Source of the DNA: Theobroma cacao
Lineage: Eukaryota > Streptophyta > Magnoliopsida > Malvales > Malvaceae
Direction: 5' to 3'
NCBI RefSeq assembly: GCF_000208745.1
Contig: NC_030857.1
Location: 16,618,846 to 16,682,845, forward strand
Length of the DNA stretch: 64,000 bases
This document shows, piece after piece, positions 52,901-64,000 of this stretch. Below the pieces are notes generated by a model. The model saw nothing but the letters and a program-made list of their open reading frames with translations. It did not search any database and was not told the DNA's origin. Numbering within the stretch: position 1 is the first letter of the stretch; every line of letters begins with the position of its first letter. Position numbers and translations under genes: made by a program.

Positions 52901-55900
52901 CTTCTTTCACATCACCAGTAAAAGAATTTTTCTTTTCATCTTGGTCACTGAACTTTGTATGGGATGGTGAGCATTTAACTATTGAGGAAATAAATCTTGA
53001 ATCTTCAAGTTGCCGAGGCATAGACCCATAAACAGAGCAAGCTAATTCTACTATCTTCAAAGCTTGATGCAATTGACCATCCTCCTTGTATGCTTGTCCA
53101 AGTGCCAAATAAGATTCCCCAAGGAGAAGAACAAGTTTCCACAACTTGTGGTCCAGTTTGGAGGTTGGCAGCCATTCCCGAATATCACAAACTTCAATGC
53201 AATCAGCATCACCACATGCACAAACAGAAAAATTCATAGATGAAGGTAGCTGGTCATGGTTGACCAACTGTGGTTCAGAGGTTTGCAGTTGGCGCATCCA
53301 TCTGAGAGACTTGATAGCTTGAGAAACATGGTGCACGGCTGCTAGCTTAGAGGAGATTGGATCAGTAACAGGTTGAACTACATCATCAGATGTTGAAGAC
53401 ATGTTATATACCATGAAGTTTTCATCACCATGAAACCTTGGCACGACACTTTCTTCATCCCCTAATTCTGTGTCAGTCAATGTTATCAATTTCCTGGGGG
53501 CAGATAGATTTGTTTCCAAAGTCATCTTTGCAGAAGCTTCAGATGCTAGATCATGAAAATCTGTTCCATCTTCCGTTAATTTGTTATCAGCAACCAGAGA
53601 GAAGTCATGTACAGCAGATTCAGAAAAACCATTAAAAGGTTCTGCAGATTCTTCACCACCATCAGTAACCGTAACCTCACACTCTATTGGAAGATATTCA
53701 GGCATTAGATCCAATTCTTCGTCATAATTCAAAATAAGCCTGGCAAATTGTTCATGGGCAAATGCACGTACAACCTATTTATGATAATATTGATAATGAG
53801 TATCCATGTTTTCCTATCATAAATGACCAATAAAATAGAAATATTTTAAAGATCTAATATTTGAGAAAACACAAATATAGAAAGCATGATACCAGATGAT
53901 CTGGCTCATCCAGGAAATCCAAGCATTTTTTGAAAAACTTTGCACACTTGGCTCTGTTATTAGTTGCCTGCACCAATGAAATCTACGTAGTTAGCAGATC
54001 ATTACAGGATGCGGGTTAATTTACTGATGAAAAAGTTATATGTTTTCCACACCATTGAAAGTGAAAGCCTATGAGCAATGCGGTAGAGGAGAGTTCCAAG
54101 TGAAAATAAAGAATCACTTCTCCCTCTGTGTACTAGAGAAGGCAAGGAGCTTGAGCTATCATCACAATCACTAGAAGAATGGTTCTTGGAAACGACAGAC
54201 AGATCAAAAAGTTGAATTACATCTTCACCGGCACTTTTATATAGCTGAAAACACAAAGGATGAACAAAGTTCACTATGTCAATTTTTTAAGAGACGCACA
54301 ATAAATAGTTTTTTTTAAAAAAGAAAAGATAATGATACCCAATAAGCACCAGGATCCTGCTTGCAGTTCTCTTGAAGGAACCTCAAAACAGAAAGGCCAT
54401 TTTGCTGAACAACGTGGGGATGAAAAGCAGGAGTTCCATCCTCAGCAACGCCTTTTAATAAAAATATATCATCTGTTTTTAGAAGCTCATAACCCTGGAC
54501 AACACCATTTTGATGATAACAGATGGCCAACTCAGGCACACTTGCCATGACATTGTCAAGCCAAGCTTCAAGCCATGTTAATGGTGTAACCTGTCAATGT
54601 TCATAGATTAAAAATAAAATCATGCACCAAAAATAATAATGCAATCAAATTCCAGTTACTGGCGACAACCTGTCGTGTTACATCCCACAAGTGCAAGCTC
54701 ACAGCAGCATACTTTTCGTTACTGAACAGAAGCAAGTCACTACCAAGGAGCATGCGGAAATTGTGAAACTGCCAATATAACACTCTTAAGAATCCATTAT
54801 TGCCAACTCTTCTATGCTTTTCCGACTCTTGCACAGAGCATCTGGGCTTTTCACCAACATGAGTGGCCTTTTTGATAGGATCATGGCTCTTGTTCCTCTT
54901 ACCCTTCTTACTTCTCCAAAAGAAACCATCCTGTTTAACCTGTGAGTACTCTGAACAGTGGTCGAACCCTTCTTTTCGAGCAATATCATCAGTCTCTGCC
55001 ACAAAATGCGATGTCCCTCCCCCAGGAAGGACAGATGAATCTGATTGCCTCTCCTGTGATACTTGATGAGTTGGTGGACAATCACAGGCCTCCACTCTAA
55101 CTGAATGCATAGCAAAATTCAGAAACAAAGATTGATCTGTACATTTTGGTTGATTGCTATGTCTTCTAACCAATTTCTCTCCCTCTTCAACATCAGGCCT
55201 GCAGTATGGCAAAACCCCATTGTATCAAACGTCTAACAGAATGGGAGAAAAAACTATACAAATATACAAACCCTGTATTCAGAACAAGAGTTTGTCCAAC
55301 ACGGTGAACCGCAATTGATAGTCGAGCCTTAGAATATGGTATTTTAAATATTTGCTTTAGAATATCAGCTGGAGCAATCACATCAATCTCATCTCCATAT
55401 TCCACCAAACCAGACACAGCAAGTGCCTCACATTTCCTACTAAGATTAGATGCAACAGCACCATCCTCCCATATTATATCTGCCCAAAAATAACACTAAA
55501 ATCAGACCAGAAGTCACAGACATTTCAAATTCAAGACAAAGAAATGCACTAGATCAAGCGAAAACAGTTTGAAATTGAAAAATGAACCACAACATTTTAA
55601 GTTCAAGAAAAATGAAAAGCGGAAAAGGGAGCCATAATGACATTTCAAATTCAGGAAAGAAGAAAAGCAAGAAAGGATTTAATATGTTTCCTTCTTTCTC
55701 ACTCTCACTCACACACATCATTTTATCGTTATTTGCATAGTCGTTACTAATATCAAACACTGGATCTATCATAAAATTATTTCTGAAAACTAGAACAGGG
55801 GCTACATGCTTAATATAGGTTTCAAATATCAGATAGTCTTGATTGATAGCACAGCCTAAAATAGCATGAGTTAACTTGCATAATCATATACCCTATTCAA

Positions 55901-58900
55901 TCTAATTCATTTAAAATATTCTAATCAGAATTACAATAATAATAATGGCCCTTCTATTTCTTGAGCACCATAAATTTGTCATTGAATATTAAACTCACAA
56001 ACAATTGACACTAGAAAAAGAAACAAAGAAAAAGTAAAGCCTAGTAACACGGCATTCCCTCTATTCTCTTATTACAAACAAATCCAAGTTTCTGTCCTGT
56101 CAATAAGCTGCTACCATTGTTACAGTCTCTTTAATTGTTTAAGTAAAACTAAATTCAATTGGGGTTATTAAATCTTATCAGCTAATAAAAGAATATAGTT
56201 CTTATTAGTCTCAACTTGCCACGTTATTTAAATGTTAAGACCACAAGAAGCAAGGAAGACCAATTTCAACAACCACAAAGTAAATAAGATGCCATTTTGT
56301 CTTTAGCTTTTTTAGCTTTTAAGCCTATTGAACTCTTTGACACCAAGAACTACAAATAAAACTAGGTGCCTTCAATAATCTCATCTCACCTTTCAGCAAC
56401 CTCTTGCCTATCAAATCATAGCTAGAATGACCTCAAAACAGCTGTAAGTTAAAGAACTCTACCATCTATAATTTAGTTAATTAATTCAACTAAAATAGTT
56501 ATTTATATATAAAAAGTTTCTGTTCAGATTTGTTAAGTGTATGTAATGTATGTACATGTGTGTGTGTGTGTGTGTGTGTGTAATTTATCAATTCACTTTT
56601 GTCAAAAACTTGACTAAATTAACCAAACAGATTGACTGCACACCCACATCTCTTCGTGCCTTCAAGAAGCCAATAACTGTAAGTTGCCTTTCATGTCAAG
56701 CACTATTAAACTAGTTTTGTTCATCACTAGAATCAAGACAATTTTTAATTAGGCACTAGTTAACAATCTTATCCTATCCACTAGCTTTGGATGTACAAGT
56801 GCTAAAACCCAACAGCAACAAACACAAGGCACAGATGAGCTAGTTATTGAGACCTGCCCTATCCATTCTTCAACAAACACATCAGGGCACCTATCCCCTC
56901 ATTAAACTTGAACCTAGAAGCCTCCATTTTTTCCTAGTGACACTTTTGGTTTCTTTGTGGTCAGCCCACTTACATGCAACAAGACATCCTATATTATAAA
57001 TCCTAAACCTCATTATCTTTAAACATAGACAATTGAGAAAGTCATCACACAAGCAATGTTCAAGACGTAGCACCTTAAGGCAAACCAATGCGGCTACCAC
57101 CATCATTCTCCTTCAAAGTATACTGACAATAAAGTTTACACCAATCTAAAATGCTAAAAATTTACTTGGGATGATTGGTTAAAGGAAAATTTGGAACACT
57201 TTGGCTCAAGTACCAATCAGATTGAAAATTCCTATTCAAGGCCCAGCACATTTTACAAGAATGCAACAACTCAGGGCCAATGCTTCAGGTATTCAGCAAT
57301 AGAGAAAATAGGGGAAGATAGTGATGAAATCAAAAGCTGCACAAAACCAATACAACAAAAATAGAAAGACTTGGCGGTGTGCATTTGGTTAATTTGGTTA
57401 AGAAATTCTCTTAACTGAATTAACCAAAGTGACCAATTATTTTAATCAAATTAACCGATTAACCAAATTAGAACCATTAGTTTGGTTAAAAATTGAATTA
57501 ATCAAAATTTTTTGGGTCATGGGCCTTACTACACTCAAACCCAATTTTCAAGCCCAATTTTCTTAGTTTAATTTTTTTTCTATGCTACTTACATCATAAA
57601 TAAAATTAAATTATGAAATTTTAACAACATCATAAGCCTACTAATGCTAAAATGTTCCAACAAACATGGTTAACACATTAAAATGTTCCAACAAACATAA
57701 TGAAAATACACTAAAATGTTCCAACAAAGTTATGCAAGAAAATATTAAATTGTTCCAAGTTTCAACTTCAAACAACTGCAAATATTAAAAGGTTCCAACA
57801 ACAACAATTCGACAAGGAAATAACTTCTAATATATATGTTTAATGGCTTATCCATAGGATGATATAGAATCATAATTCATTGATACTTAATTAAAAAGTA
57901 CATATTGACTAAATCTATAACTCTTTTACATTTTTCTCAAGACATTTAAATAAAAAAATTTATCAAATATTTCGATTACATGATCAATGTAATAGGATTA
58001 CAGCTACTTGTTGTTACAGGCTAATTATAGAAAGAATATATCAAAATTTTTATAAATTAAACATAATAAGAAGTTTATAGATTACAGCTTGTACTTACGG
58101 GCTAATTGTAGAAAGATTACATTAAAATTTTGATAAATTAAACATGATAAGAATTTTATTCCCTAATTGAGAATTTTACTTTGATGCTTAATTAATTATA
58201 AAGGCTAAATTACAGCAACTTAAACAAAACAAGTTGTCTTAGCTCAGTTGGTTGAGTGCTTGGCTTTTGATTAAGTGGTTGCGGGTTTGATTCCCATTGA
58301 CTACACTTTTAGTCTTCATTTATAGATCGGTTAATTCAGTAAACTGAAAAAAAAAATTCAAAATCGAAACCGACCGAATTAACCAAACCGTTTTAACCTA
58401 AATTTTCAGTTAATTCAACTTTACTCAAATTATGCTCACCCCTAGAAAGACAGTCACTTATTAGTCTCCAAATTTATGCAGGAGCATTCTAGAATTCATC
58501 TAATAGTTATTAGTTAGTAATTATGTTCTTATTTTATTAAGTGCTCATGCGACTAGCATGTGATCTTATAGTGAGTTTGAATGGCTAGGATTAGATAGGG
58601 TTTGTGTGCATCCAAGGCTAAAACTAAAAGCTAGTGTAACCTTAGTCTAAATAGTACTTTAGACACCTTAGACAACCATATTATATTGGACTATTTCTGT
58701 TAGGGGTTCTACAACCCTAAAACCTAGTTATTCTGTTTCTTAATTCGATTTTACATCAATTTGAGCCTTTGTTCTGGTTTTCTTTCAAAGTTTTGGTTCT
58801 TTCTATTGTTTCTACTTCTGCTCTACATCACAAATCCAAACTAGCCTTTCAATAAGCAACTGGAATGATCCAAACAACTTCAAAAAAGATTGGATGGACC

Positions 58901-60198
58901 AAAAATCTATGAAGGGTAGAAAACCATGTGCCTCTACTAAATTGAAAAGCTTAAAATTGTCTCCATTGTTGAAAAGATCATCCAATCCTAACTTAGAGAG
59001 TGCAACACATTTTCCCAAATTCATTAAAAAGTTCTATGAATATAGATCCATCCTCAAGTGAACAAATTTATTGTTACCATAGAAGTAGAGTTTCTAACCA
59101 TTCTAGCTTCACTCATGTCAAATTTCAAGAAAACTCTAATAGCATAAGGAGTTAACCAGAATTCTAATATCCTACACTATGTATCAGCTTCCCACTTAAA
59201 ATGCAACTTTGCATTTTGCATTTTCCGTCCCGATTTTCAGGTGACATTGATAGCCCTACTACCTTGTGCAAGCCTCATACCTTGGATTACGCTAACTAGA
59301 AAGTTATTTTCTAGATAATATCAAGGAATACTACCACCTAAGAACTGACACTTTAAAAGTAGTTTTGATGGAACGTGACAATGCGATTGGTGCAATAGGA
59401 CACTCCCATAGTGACCTAGAGGAGTTAATGGTTCAAGCACAAAAACAATCAATCCAAAAAGTAAGTTCACTGCTGGAATGCGTTCTACACTCAACAGTAA
59501 ACAAGTTTTTCCTTAACTAAATAAGGCAATGTTTTTTCTCAATTTGAATACTTTTTTGTCTAAACAGTCAGAGGAACAGCCAAATGAATTGAACTTTAAA
59601 TCGCAAACCTTTTTAATCCCACCAATTTATGTGTTCATCAAATCATTACATGGTTCTAAATTCGAGTAAACATGCCATCATTTTTTAATCTATTATAAGT
59701 TAAAAATCATAGCTAAAGGAAATGTACAATAAATGCTTACACATTGTAATCTAGCATGTCTCAAAGACTGAAAAAAAATAGAAAACTGAAAAGATAAAAA
59801 ACCTCCAGTAGCCTTGGACTGTACGGCCCCAATGGGAAGCACTTTTTCAGGCAAATTAGTGACGAGCGGCGGCCTGTTTAAGTCAGTCTCCGTCGGCAGC
59901 ATCCGATATCTCGGCGCACATACTCTGTAACCAAAACAAAAAACAGTCAAACACAAAAAAGAAAGTAAAAAATAAATAAAAAAGAAAAAGACGAGCGATT
60001 TTACGTTTGGCGGGAAGAGGGAACGAGAGCTGAGTTGAAAGCATGGAAGGATTTATCAGTCGGAACGGGGATCGAACCGCAGAGAAAACCAACGGGCTTT
60101 GGTTTTACGATTTCCATTTTGCCTACGCATTGTAGCTCTCCCGAACCTTCTATTGACGGCGTCGCTGCCGCCGCTCCTCCTCCTCCTGATTTCTCCAT
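49988..60198 (-). CDS. EDRF1-like TPR protein (erythroid differentiation-related factor 1 homologue)
   Basis: Nine exons (- strand order): 60198-60005, 59924-59803, 55479-55272, 55198-54670, 54590-54339, 54244-54053, 53967-53893, 53774-51324 and 50287-49988. They join in frame to 1440 aa with GT-AG introns (last base of each exon checked by codon). The conserved EDRF1 N-terminal block is visible: FHNFRMLLGSDLLLFSNEKY, VSLHLWDVTRQVTPLTWLEA, WLDNVMASVPELAICYHQNG. The 817-codon exon 8 carries helical TPR-like pairs (LLSALSCYEEAIKALGELPS, KAELAFADAINAFREAW, NWQKAIDFYGPQTHPSMYLT) and a Cys-rich patch CTSCSLVNCSCQS. Length fits the ~1400 aa Arabidopsis homologue. Animal EDRF1 affects globin-gene expression; plant function is unknown to me. 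Intron 2 (55480-59802) is 4.3 kb and hosts a transposon. ATG 60198 opens a Gly/Ala-rich start. Confidence 0.93.
56557..56581. repeat. (TG)n microsatellite
   Basis: Twelve TG units in intron 2 of the EDRF1-like gene; a likely polymorphic marker. Confidence 0.9.
57371..58442. mobile_element. Non-autonomous hAT-like element in intron 2
   Basis: The flanking sequence TAGAAAGAC occurs on both sides (57362-57370 and 58443-58451), a target duplication of 8-9 bp. The left end TTGGCGGTGTGCATTTGG pairs with the reversed right end GGGGTGAGCATAATTTG. Inside both ends are runs of GGTTAATTTGGTT / AACCAAACCG type. The (C)AGGGGTGNGCA terminus and 8 bp duplication are what I expect of hAT elements. There is no transposase frame. 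It carries a tRNA-Lys-like sequence near its right end. Confidence 0.75.
58233..58304 (+). tRNA. tRNA-Lys(TTT)-like sequence, probably a pseudo-tRNA
   Basis: 72 bases fit the cloverleaf: acceptor GTTGTCT with TGACTAC (5 of 7 pairs), T8-A9, D stem GCTC/GAGT with loop AGTTGGTT, anticodon stem CTTGG/TTAAG with loop CTTTTGA (anticodon TTT, 58266-58268), variable TGGTT, and T stem GCGGG/CCCAT with loop TTTGATT. The A and B box cores (TAGCTCAGTTGG, GGGTTTGATTCCC) are near consensus. Two acceptor mismatches and one C-A mismatch in the T stem make a working tRNA doubtful. It is antisense to the host gene. Confidence 0.6.
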
Positions 60199-60282
60199 CA
60201 GAAGGACTGCCGTTTCCGAATTCTTTCAAGGATTTTTTTCCAAGTTCTAGCTTTTGGATTTTGTTTCCTAACCGGTTTTCTC

Positions 60283-60289
60283 TTATAAA
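60283..60289 (-). promoter_or_regulatory. Candidate TATA box of the EDRF1-like gene
   Basis: The - strand reads GTTTATAAGAG about 85-90 bases before the ATG, leaving a 5'UTR of some 50-60 bases. Confidence 0.4.
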
Positions 60290-60344
60290 CGGCTTTCTCA
60301 TTTGCTTCCAGAGTTGTCTGGAATGAAGTTTATAAAACAAATTA

Positions 60345-60839
60345 AAATTGTTGAGCTTTTAATCTTTTATAGAGAGGGTAGTGTTTGGGTACAGGCTTTC
60401 CTTTTTCTTCCTCATGGATAAGATAGGTATTTAGTACAAAATTTAATAAAAAATAAAAATTTATTTTTATTTTTTTGAATGGTTTAAAAATATTTCCAAG
60501 GATTATCATATAAAAAATTAAAAAATTAATTAAGGTCCAACCTTAATTAATTGGGAAGGAAACACAATGTTTTTAACTCTCTGTGTTTGCCATATTGAAT
60601 ATTCTGGTGTAATATTATCAGTGAATCTTCCTGAACTTATTCTATGAGTTCGCTTTTATGCCTTAGTAATCTCTTTGACTTTTTTCTATTTCCCTAGTTC
60701 ACCATAAATAAACTCAATTTGATCAAGCCCATGAGTCGTTAGAACAAATTATTCAAATCCAACTTGTCTACGTATCATAAGTGGAGTATAACTAATTCCC
60801 CTTTATAATCCTAAGAGAAGAACTAACATCTCGTCTCCA
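60345..60839. other. Intergenic upstream of the EDRF1-like gene
   Basis: AT-rich with nothing identifiable; the right part (from about 60700) grades into the decayed retroelement frame. Confidence 0.4.
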
Positions 60840-61853
60840 CAGCTATACAACATTGGTTAAAGTGCCATCCAAGGTGCTTTCCATACCACCTGCTGTCTCA
60901 TGAGGCTTCGTAGTCTCAAGATCAATGTTTGTTTGGATTTCCTCTCAAGCCATCTATTTTCACAAAACTCTCTAATGGGAATACTAGTACGAGGAATAGT
61001 GCTCGAAATTTACTCTCTTCACATTCAAAATGACTTTTGATTCATATATTCAATAGTTATGCACATCCAATCAAGCGTCTTTTTTCAATTCGTCAACAGT
61101 AGCTTAGTGATCTAAAGGTTTCCACGAAAATTGCTTGTAATGGGTTAAACTTGATGTCAACTTGCTCAAAAAAGTCTACTACCAATACCCTAATATGCCT
61201 TAAAACTTTTGAAAGCACAACCACCCCATAGATTGCTAACACCATAACATTCATGCTTCGTTCTTGTTCTAAATGTTTCAAGATGAAGCTATTAAGAAAT
61301 TCCCATAGAATACAAGCACTTTTTCCCTTCCTTTTAACATACATGTCGACTTCTTGCACACTAATTCCCATGATTTTTGCCATTTCTTTTGAAAACCTAT
61401 CTTTGGCTTCTTTGAATAAATCTTGTTTGCACTTGGATGACACATACAGAGTAAAATTAAGTACTCTTCAATGATTGGCGTCATGTCTACCTCACTCAAA
61501 ACAAAGCATCTATATGAAGGATCCCAAAATTGAGCTATGACTTTAATCATTTGGTCATTAATGGGTATATGAAAAAGTGACGCAATATGCCTAAATTTCT
61601 GCTAAAATTCTTGTTGTTTGGATGTTTCCCAATTATCCCAAATTCTAATTAGATCTGTGAAGTCGTTTTGCTGGATATCAATGTGAACTTGCTTAGGGAG
61701 GTTAGAAACATATCCCTCCATCAAACAATCACCCTTTATGGACTGCATTTGCTTTAATTGAGCCTTCACATCAAATTCCTCTTCACATAGAATAGGGGTA
61801 GATATTGAACGACATATGCATTTCGTGGATGTAATTGAGGTTTTTTTTGCCAT
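60840..61853 (-). pseudogene. DUF7745-like retroelement-associated frame, broken
   Basis: - strand pieces in different frames line up as one degraded protein: KGDCLMEGYVSNLPKQVHID and NDFTDLIRIWDNWETSKQQE (61853-61602); VIAQFWDPSYRCFVLSEVDM and TPIIEEYLILLCMCHP (61550-61420); KIMGISVQEVDMYVKRKGKS, ILWEFLNSFILKHLEQ, MVLAIYGVVVLSKVLRHI and LQAIFVETFRSLSYC (61440-61093). I recall the pattern (IWDQWD...QFWNPAYSCF..G.VDL.PTVEEY..LL....AETFRSLN) from plant DUF7745 proteins, which occur inside Gypsy-type elements. Several frame changes and stops make it non-functional. Confidence 0.65.
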
Positions 61854-61959
61854 CTTCTATTATGTAACAAATACCTTTACATGAAAAGATATTGGATGCA
61901 AGAATAATTAAATAAACAACCATATAAAAAATCATTTACATATAAAAATATCCCTTTAT

Positions 61960-62720
61960 GTGTACTTGATTTTAGGTACTTTTCTAAAGAATGGATTTGG
62001 TAAGGCTCTATTTGAGTTTGGCTCTTTTATGGCTTACTATATACTGGGCAAGGTTTCACATGAATTTAAAGGTTCCCAAATTGCTCCTTACTGGCACTCA
62101 CACTGAACTAGTGAGGCACCCCAATCCTCACCCGTTACAATCTTCCAATGGAAAGGGTTCAATCTGAGTAAAAGTATTTCATGTGTCCACATGGAGATTA
62201 TCACCTTATGAGAGCAAGGTACTTTACTTCCTCCTAAATAAGACAAAGACAAAGCCTTGGTATAAAGCTTATGTATGTATGCAAAAGTGTATTGTGTGTA
62301 AAGGGACGTACAAATCTCAAATAATGAACATATATATGAGCAAAGTAACTAACATCAAAATTAAAGAAAATAAAACAGAATATCGAACTAATTAAGACTT
62401 TAGGATATCATATAATTAATTACAGGCTCGACTCATGAAGTCCCTAGTGGAGTTGTCAAGCTGTCATAATGTGTGAGTTTGTAAACTCAACCATTCGACA
62501 TGAAAGAAGAGTCGTTACCAATCTTTTTAATTTTTGTTTAGGTGTGATTGGCTATCTAGGTAAATCAATACCTTTTAATGAAGTCCTAAGCTTGGTTTAG
62601 ATTTATTTAAAAGGATAGATTTCGATCTACGAAACAAACTAGGTTCGAAAGTACAATTATTTTCAAGGAAAATATTAGCACCCTCACAACGCCACTACGT
62701 GGTACTTATTTAATTATGTG
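61960..62720 (-). mobile_element. Second Gypsy-type leader and LTR end, opposite orientation
   Basis: On the - strand, TTGACAACTCCACTAGGGAC (62462-62440) followed by TCATGAGTCGAGCC matches GGCAACTCCACTGAGGAC and GAGAGTCGAACC at 45541-45575. GAGGGTGCTAATATTTTCCT (62687-62668) matches GGGGGTGCTAATCCTTCCTC at 45312. CCAATCACACCTAAACA matches TCAATCACACCTAGGAA at 45441. The leader part near 62110-62170 also matches 45880-45940. So this remnant and the one at 44.7 kb are the same lineage; the DUF7745-like frame lies downstream in its reading direction. Confidence 0.7.
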
Positions 62721-64000
62721 TTATCCTTTTAATCTTAATAAGTAATCTTTAAATTCAATATCCAATCTTATTTTCTTTAATTATTGTTTTTCTATATTTT
62801 GATTATTTTATTTTATTGTTTTGACATAAATAAAATCTTTTGATATTGAAATATTTTCCAAATACTCCAATATTTATGGTAGAATTCAAGCAAAATCCCT
62901 TACCTAAAATTTTTTTTGAAGTTATTACTTATAATCTTCGCAAAATTTCATCAATGGAGAATTTTATTTATTCTTTCTTTTTATTTATTTATTCAATCTT
63001 ATTATTATTTTTATTATTTTGGTTGTTACTATTACTTATGCAAATCCTTATATTGAAAATCTTCTAAAATTTTCTACTACTTATAACAAAATTTTAGGAA
63101 ATTCCCTCATCTTGAAATTCTCTTGAAATTATTGCTCATAACTTTCTCAAGATTTCATCATTGGAAGATTTACATTTTTTTATTTAATTTTTATGAATAT
63201 TATGATATTATATTTTAATCTACAAGATTTTAAGTATCTTATATTTTAATTTATGAAACTTTAAATATTTATTTTTTATTCATAAATTCTATTATCTATT
63301 TTTCATTACTTTCAATGTTTATAATGATTATTTACCAATAAATCTCTTTGCAAAAATAAATTACAAGATTACCTCCCATTACTTATAGCGAGATTTTATA
63401 ATTATTCTTGCTTTGAAAGTTTTAAGAAAGTTACTACTTGTAATCTTCCTTCAAAATTTCATTTAAAAATTTTATTTGTAAATAATTGTACTTTATTTTA
63501 TCCTATTCTTACTATTTACTTATAATTTTTTTGTGATTTTACATAACTATGACTTAATTTTATATTTATGATTCCTTAATTAAAATTCATTATTTAACTC
63601 CTCAATTAAAGACCTAATCCTAAGTAAATTGAAATATCAAGAATATAAAAATAATTAAAAGAAACCAAAATAAAACTTATCTTAGTGGGCTTAGAAACTT
63701 AAAAGTAAGGAACTTTTAACTATTGGACTTTGAAATATACATGGGCGCTGATGGATTGGATCTTTGGGCCAATCTTGAAAGCTTTTTTTTTTGAACTCAA
63801 AATAATGTAGTTTTGCACTTACAAAGCTTTCTTAAAACAACGTTATTTTGGTTTCAATATAAATAAGTTTTCTTTTTTTACTTCAATATAATAAGTTAAT
63901 CCTCTTCTTTTTCTTATTTTTTTTCTACTCTCTCTCTCTAAAAATCTCTTTCTTTCTAAAAAAACTTTTCTTTCTTCTTTTGCTAAGAATCTGACTTCAG
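62721..64000. other. AT-rich region at the window end
   Basis: Probably LTR or other repeat sequence; repeated text such as AAAATTTCATCAATGGAGAAT / AAGATTTCATCATTGGAAGAT (62940, 63150) and AAATTCTCTTGAAATTATTGC points to internal duplications. At 63855-63870 AATATAAATAAG followed by a CT-rich stretch (63900-63990) could be a promoter and leader, but no gene begins inside the window. Confidence 0.4.

Larger units (their letters stand above)
55480..59802 (-). other. Large intron 2 of the EDRF1-like gene
   Basis: 4,323 bp. It contains a (TG)n run (56557-56581), the inverted-repeat element 57371-58442 and otherwise unassigned AT-rich DNA. The small frames at 56891-57106 and 58812-59024 have no recognisable domain. 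Confidence 0.8.

Noticed and set aside
54786..55115. 109-codon - strand frame overlapping exon 4 of the EDRF1-like gene
   Set aside because: Different frame from the conserved exon and interrupted at the exon edges.
58233..58304. Functional tRNA-Lys gene
   Set aside because: Kept only as tRNA-like: acceptor and T-stem mismatches and location inside a transposon argue against function.

Overview
The window is nuclear DNA of a flowering plant, almost certainly a eudicot. It is AT-rich, its genes have introns, and every recognisable protein belongs to a plant family. Repeat flavour (ACGT-rich inverted-repeat elements, a Tat-type Gypsy lineage with a DUF7745-like reading frame) is compatible with a Malvaceae-like genome, but that is only a guess. 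Start codons and splice sites were worked out by hand.

Six protein genes were rebuilt exon by exon with reading frame kept across every junction: (1) a VND7-type NAC xylem-vessel master regulator, + strand, 8953-10819, 3 exons, 321 aa; (2) a TMEM41/VTT (SNARE-associated Golgi, DedA-like) membrane protein, + strand, 18928-22492, 4 exons, 278 aa; (3) chloroplast ribosomal protein L21, - strand, 23875-27673, 5 exons, 225 aa; (4) a calcium-dependent protein kinase of the CPK4/11/12 type, - strand, 28427-32425, 7 exons, 503 aa; (5) an I9 / subtilisin-propeptide-like inhibitor (SPI-1 type), - strand, 35149-36648, 2 exons; (6) an EDRF1-like TPR protein, - strand, 49988-60198, 9 exons, 1440 aa, with a 4.3 kb second intron. 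From memory of Arabidopsis locus numbers, this order matches an interleaving of the segments At1g71930-71950, At1g35660-35680 and At4g09570-09580, so the window appears to keep an order that Arabidopsis split after duplication.

Layout: 1-8.9 kb is gene-poor, with three copies of an inverted-repeat MITE-like family and the VND7 promoter. 8.9-11.2 kb is VND7. 11.2-18.6 kb is repeat territory: a LINE RNase H remnant, an inverted-repeat element around a 45/24 bp minisatellite, a LINE reverse-transcriptase remnant and another MITE. 18.6-36.7 kb is the gene-dense part. 37.0-42.5 kb is a decayed Copia element on the - strand with both LTRs and a perfect 5 bp target duplication. 42.8-49.4 kb holds further MITEs and a truncated Gypsy (Tat-like) element. 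50-60.2 kb is the EDRF1-like gene, whose intron 2 carries a 1.07 kb inverted-repeat element with an internal tRNA-Lys(TTT)-like sequence. 60.8-62.7 kb is a second Gypsy-type remnant on the - strand.

The genes are not an operon or pathway: they cover xylem differentiation, membrane traffic and autophagy, plastid translation, calcium/ABA signalling, protease control and an unknown TPR function. I found no CRISPR array, rRNA or clear new defence or biosynthetic system. The most unusual items are the tRNA-bearing intronic transposon, the dispersed ACGT-rich MITE family, the minisatellite element and the interleaved gene order.
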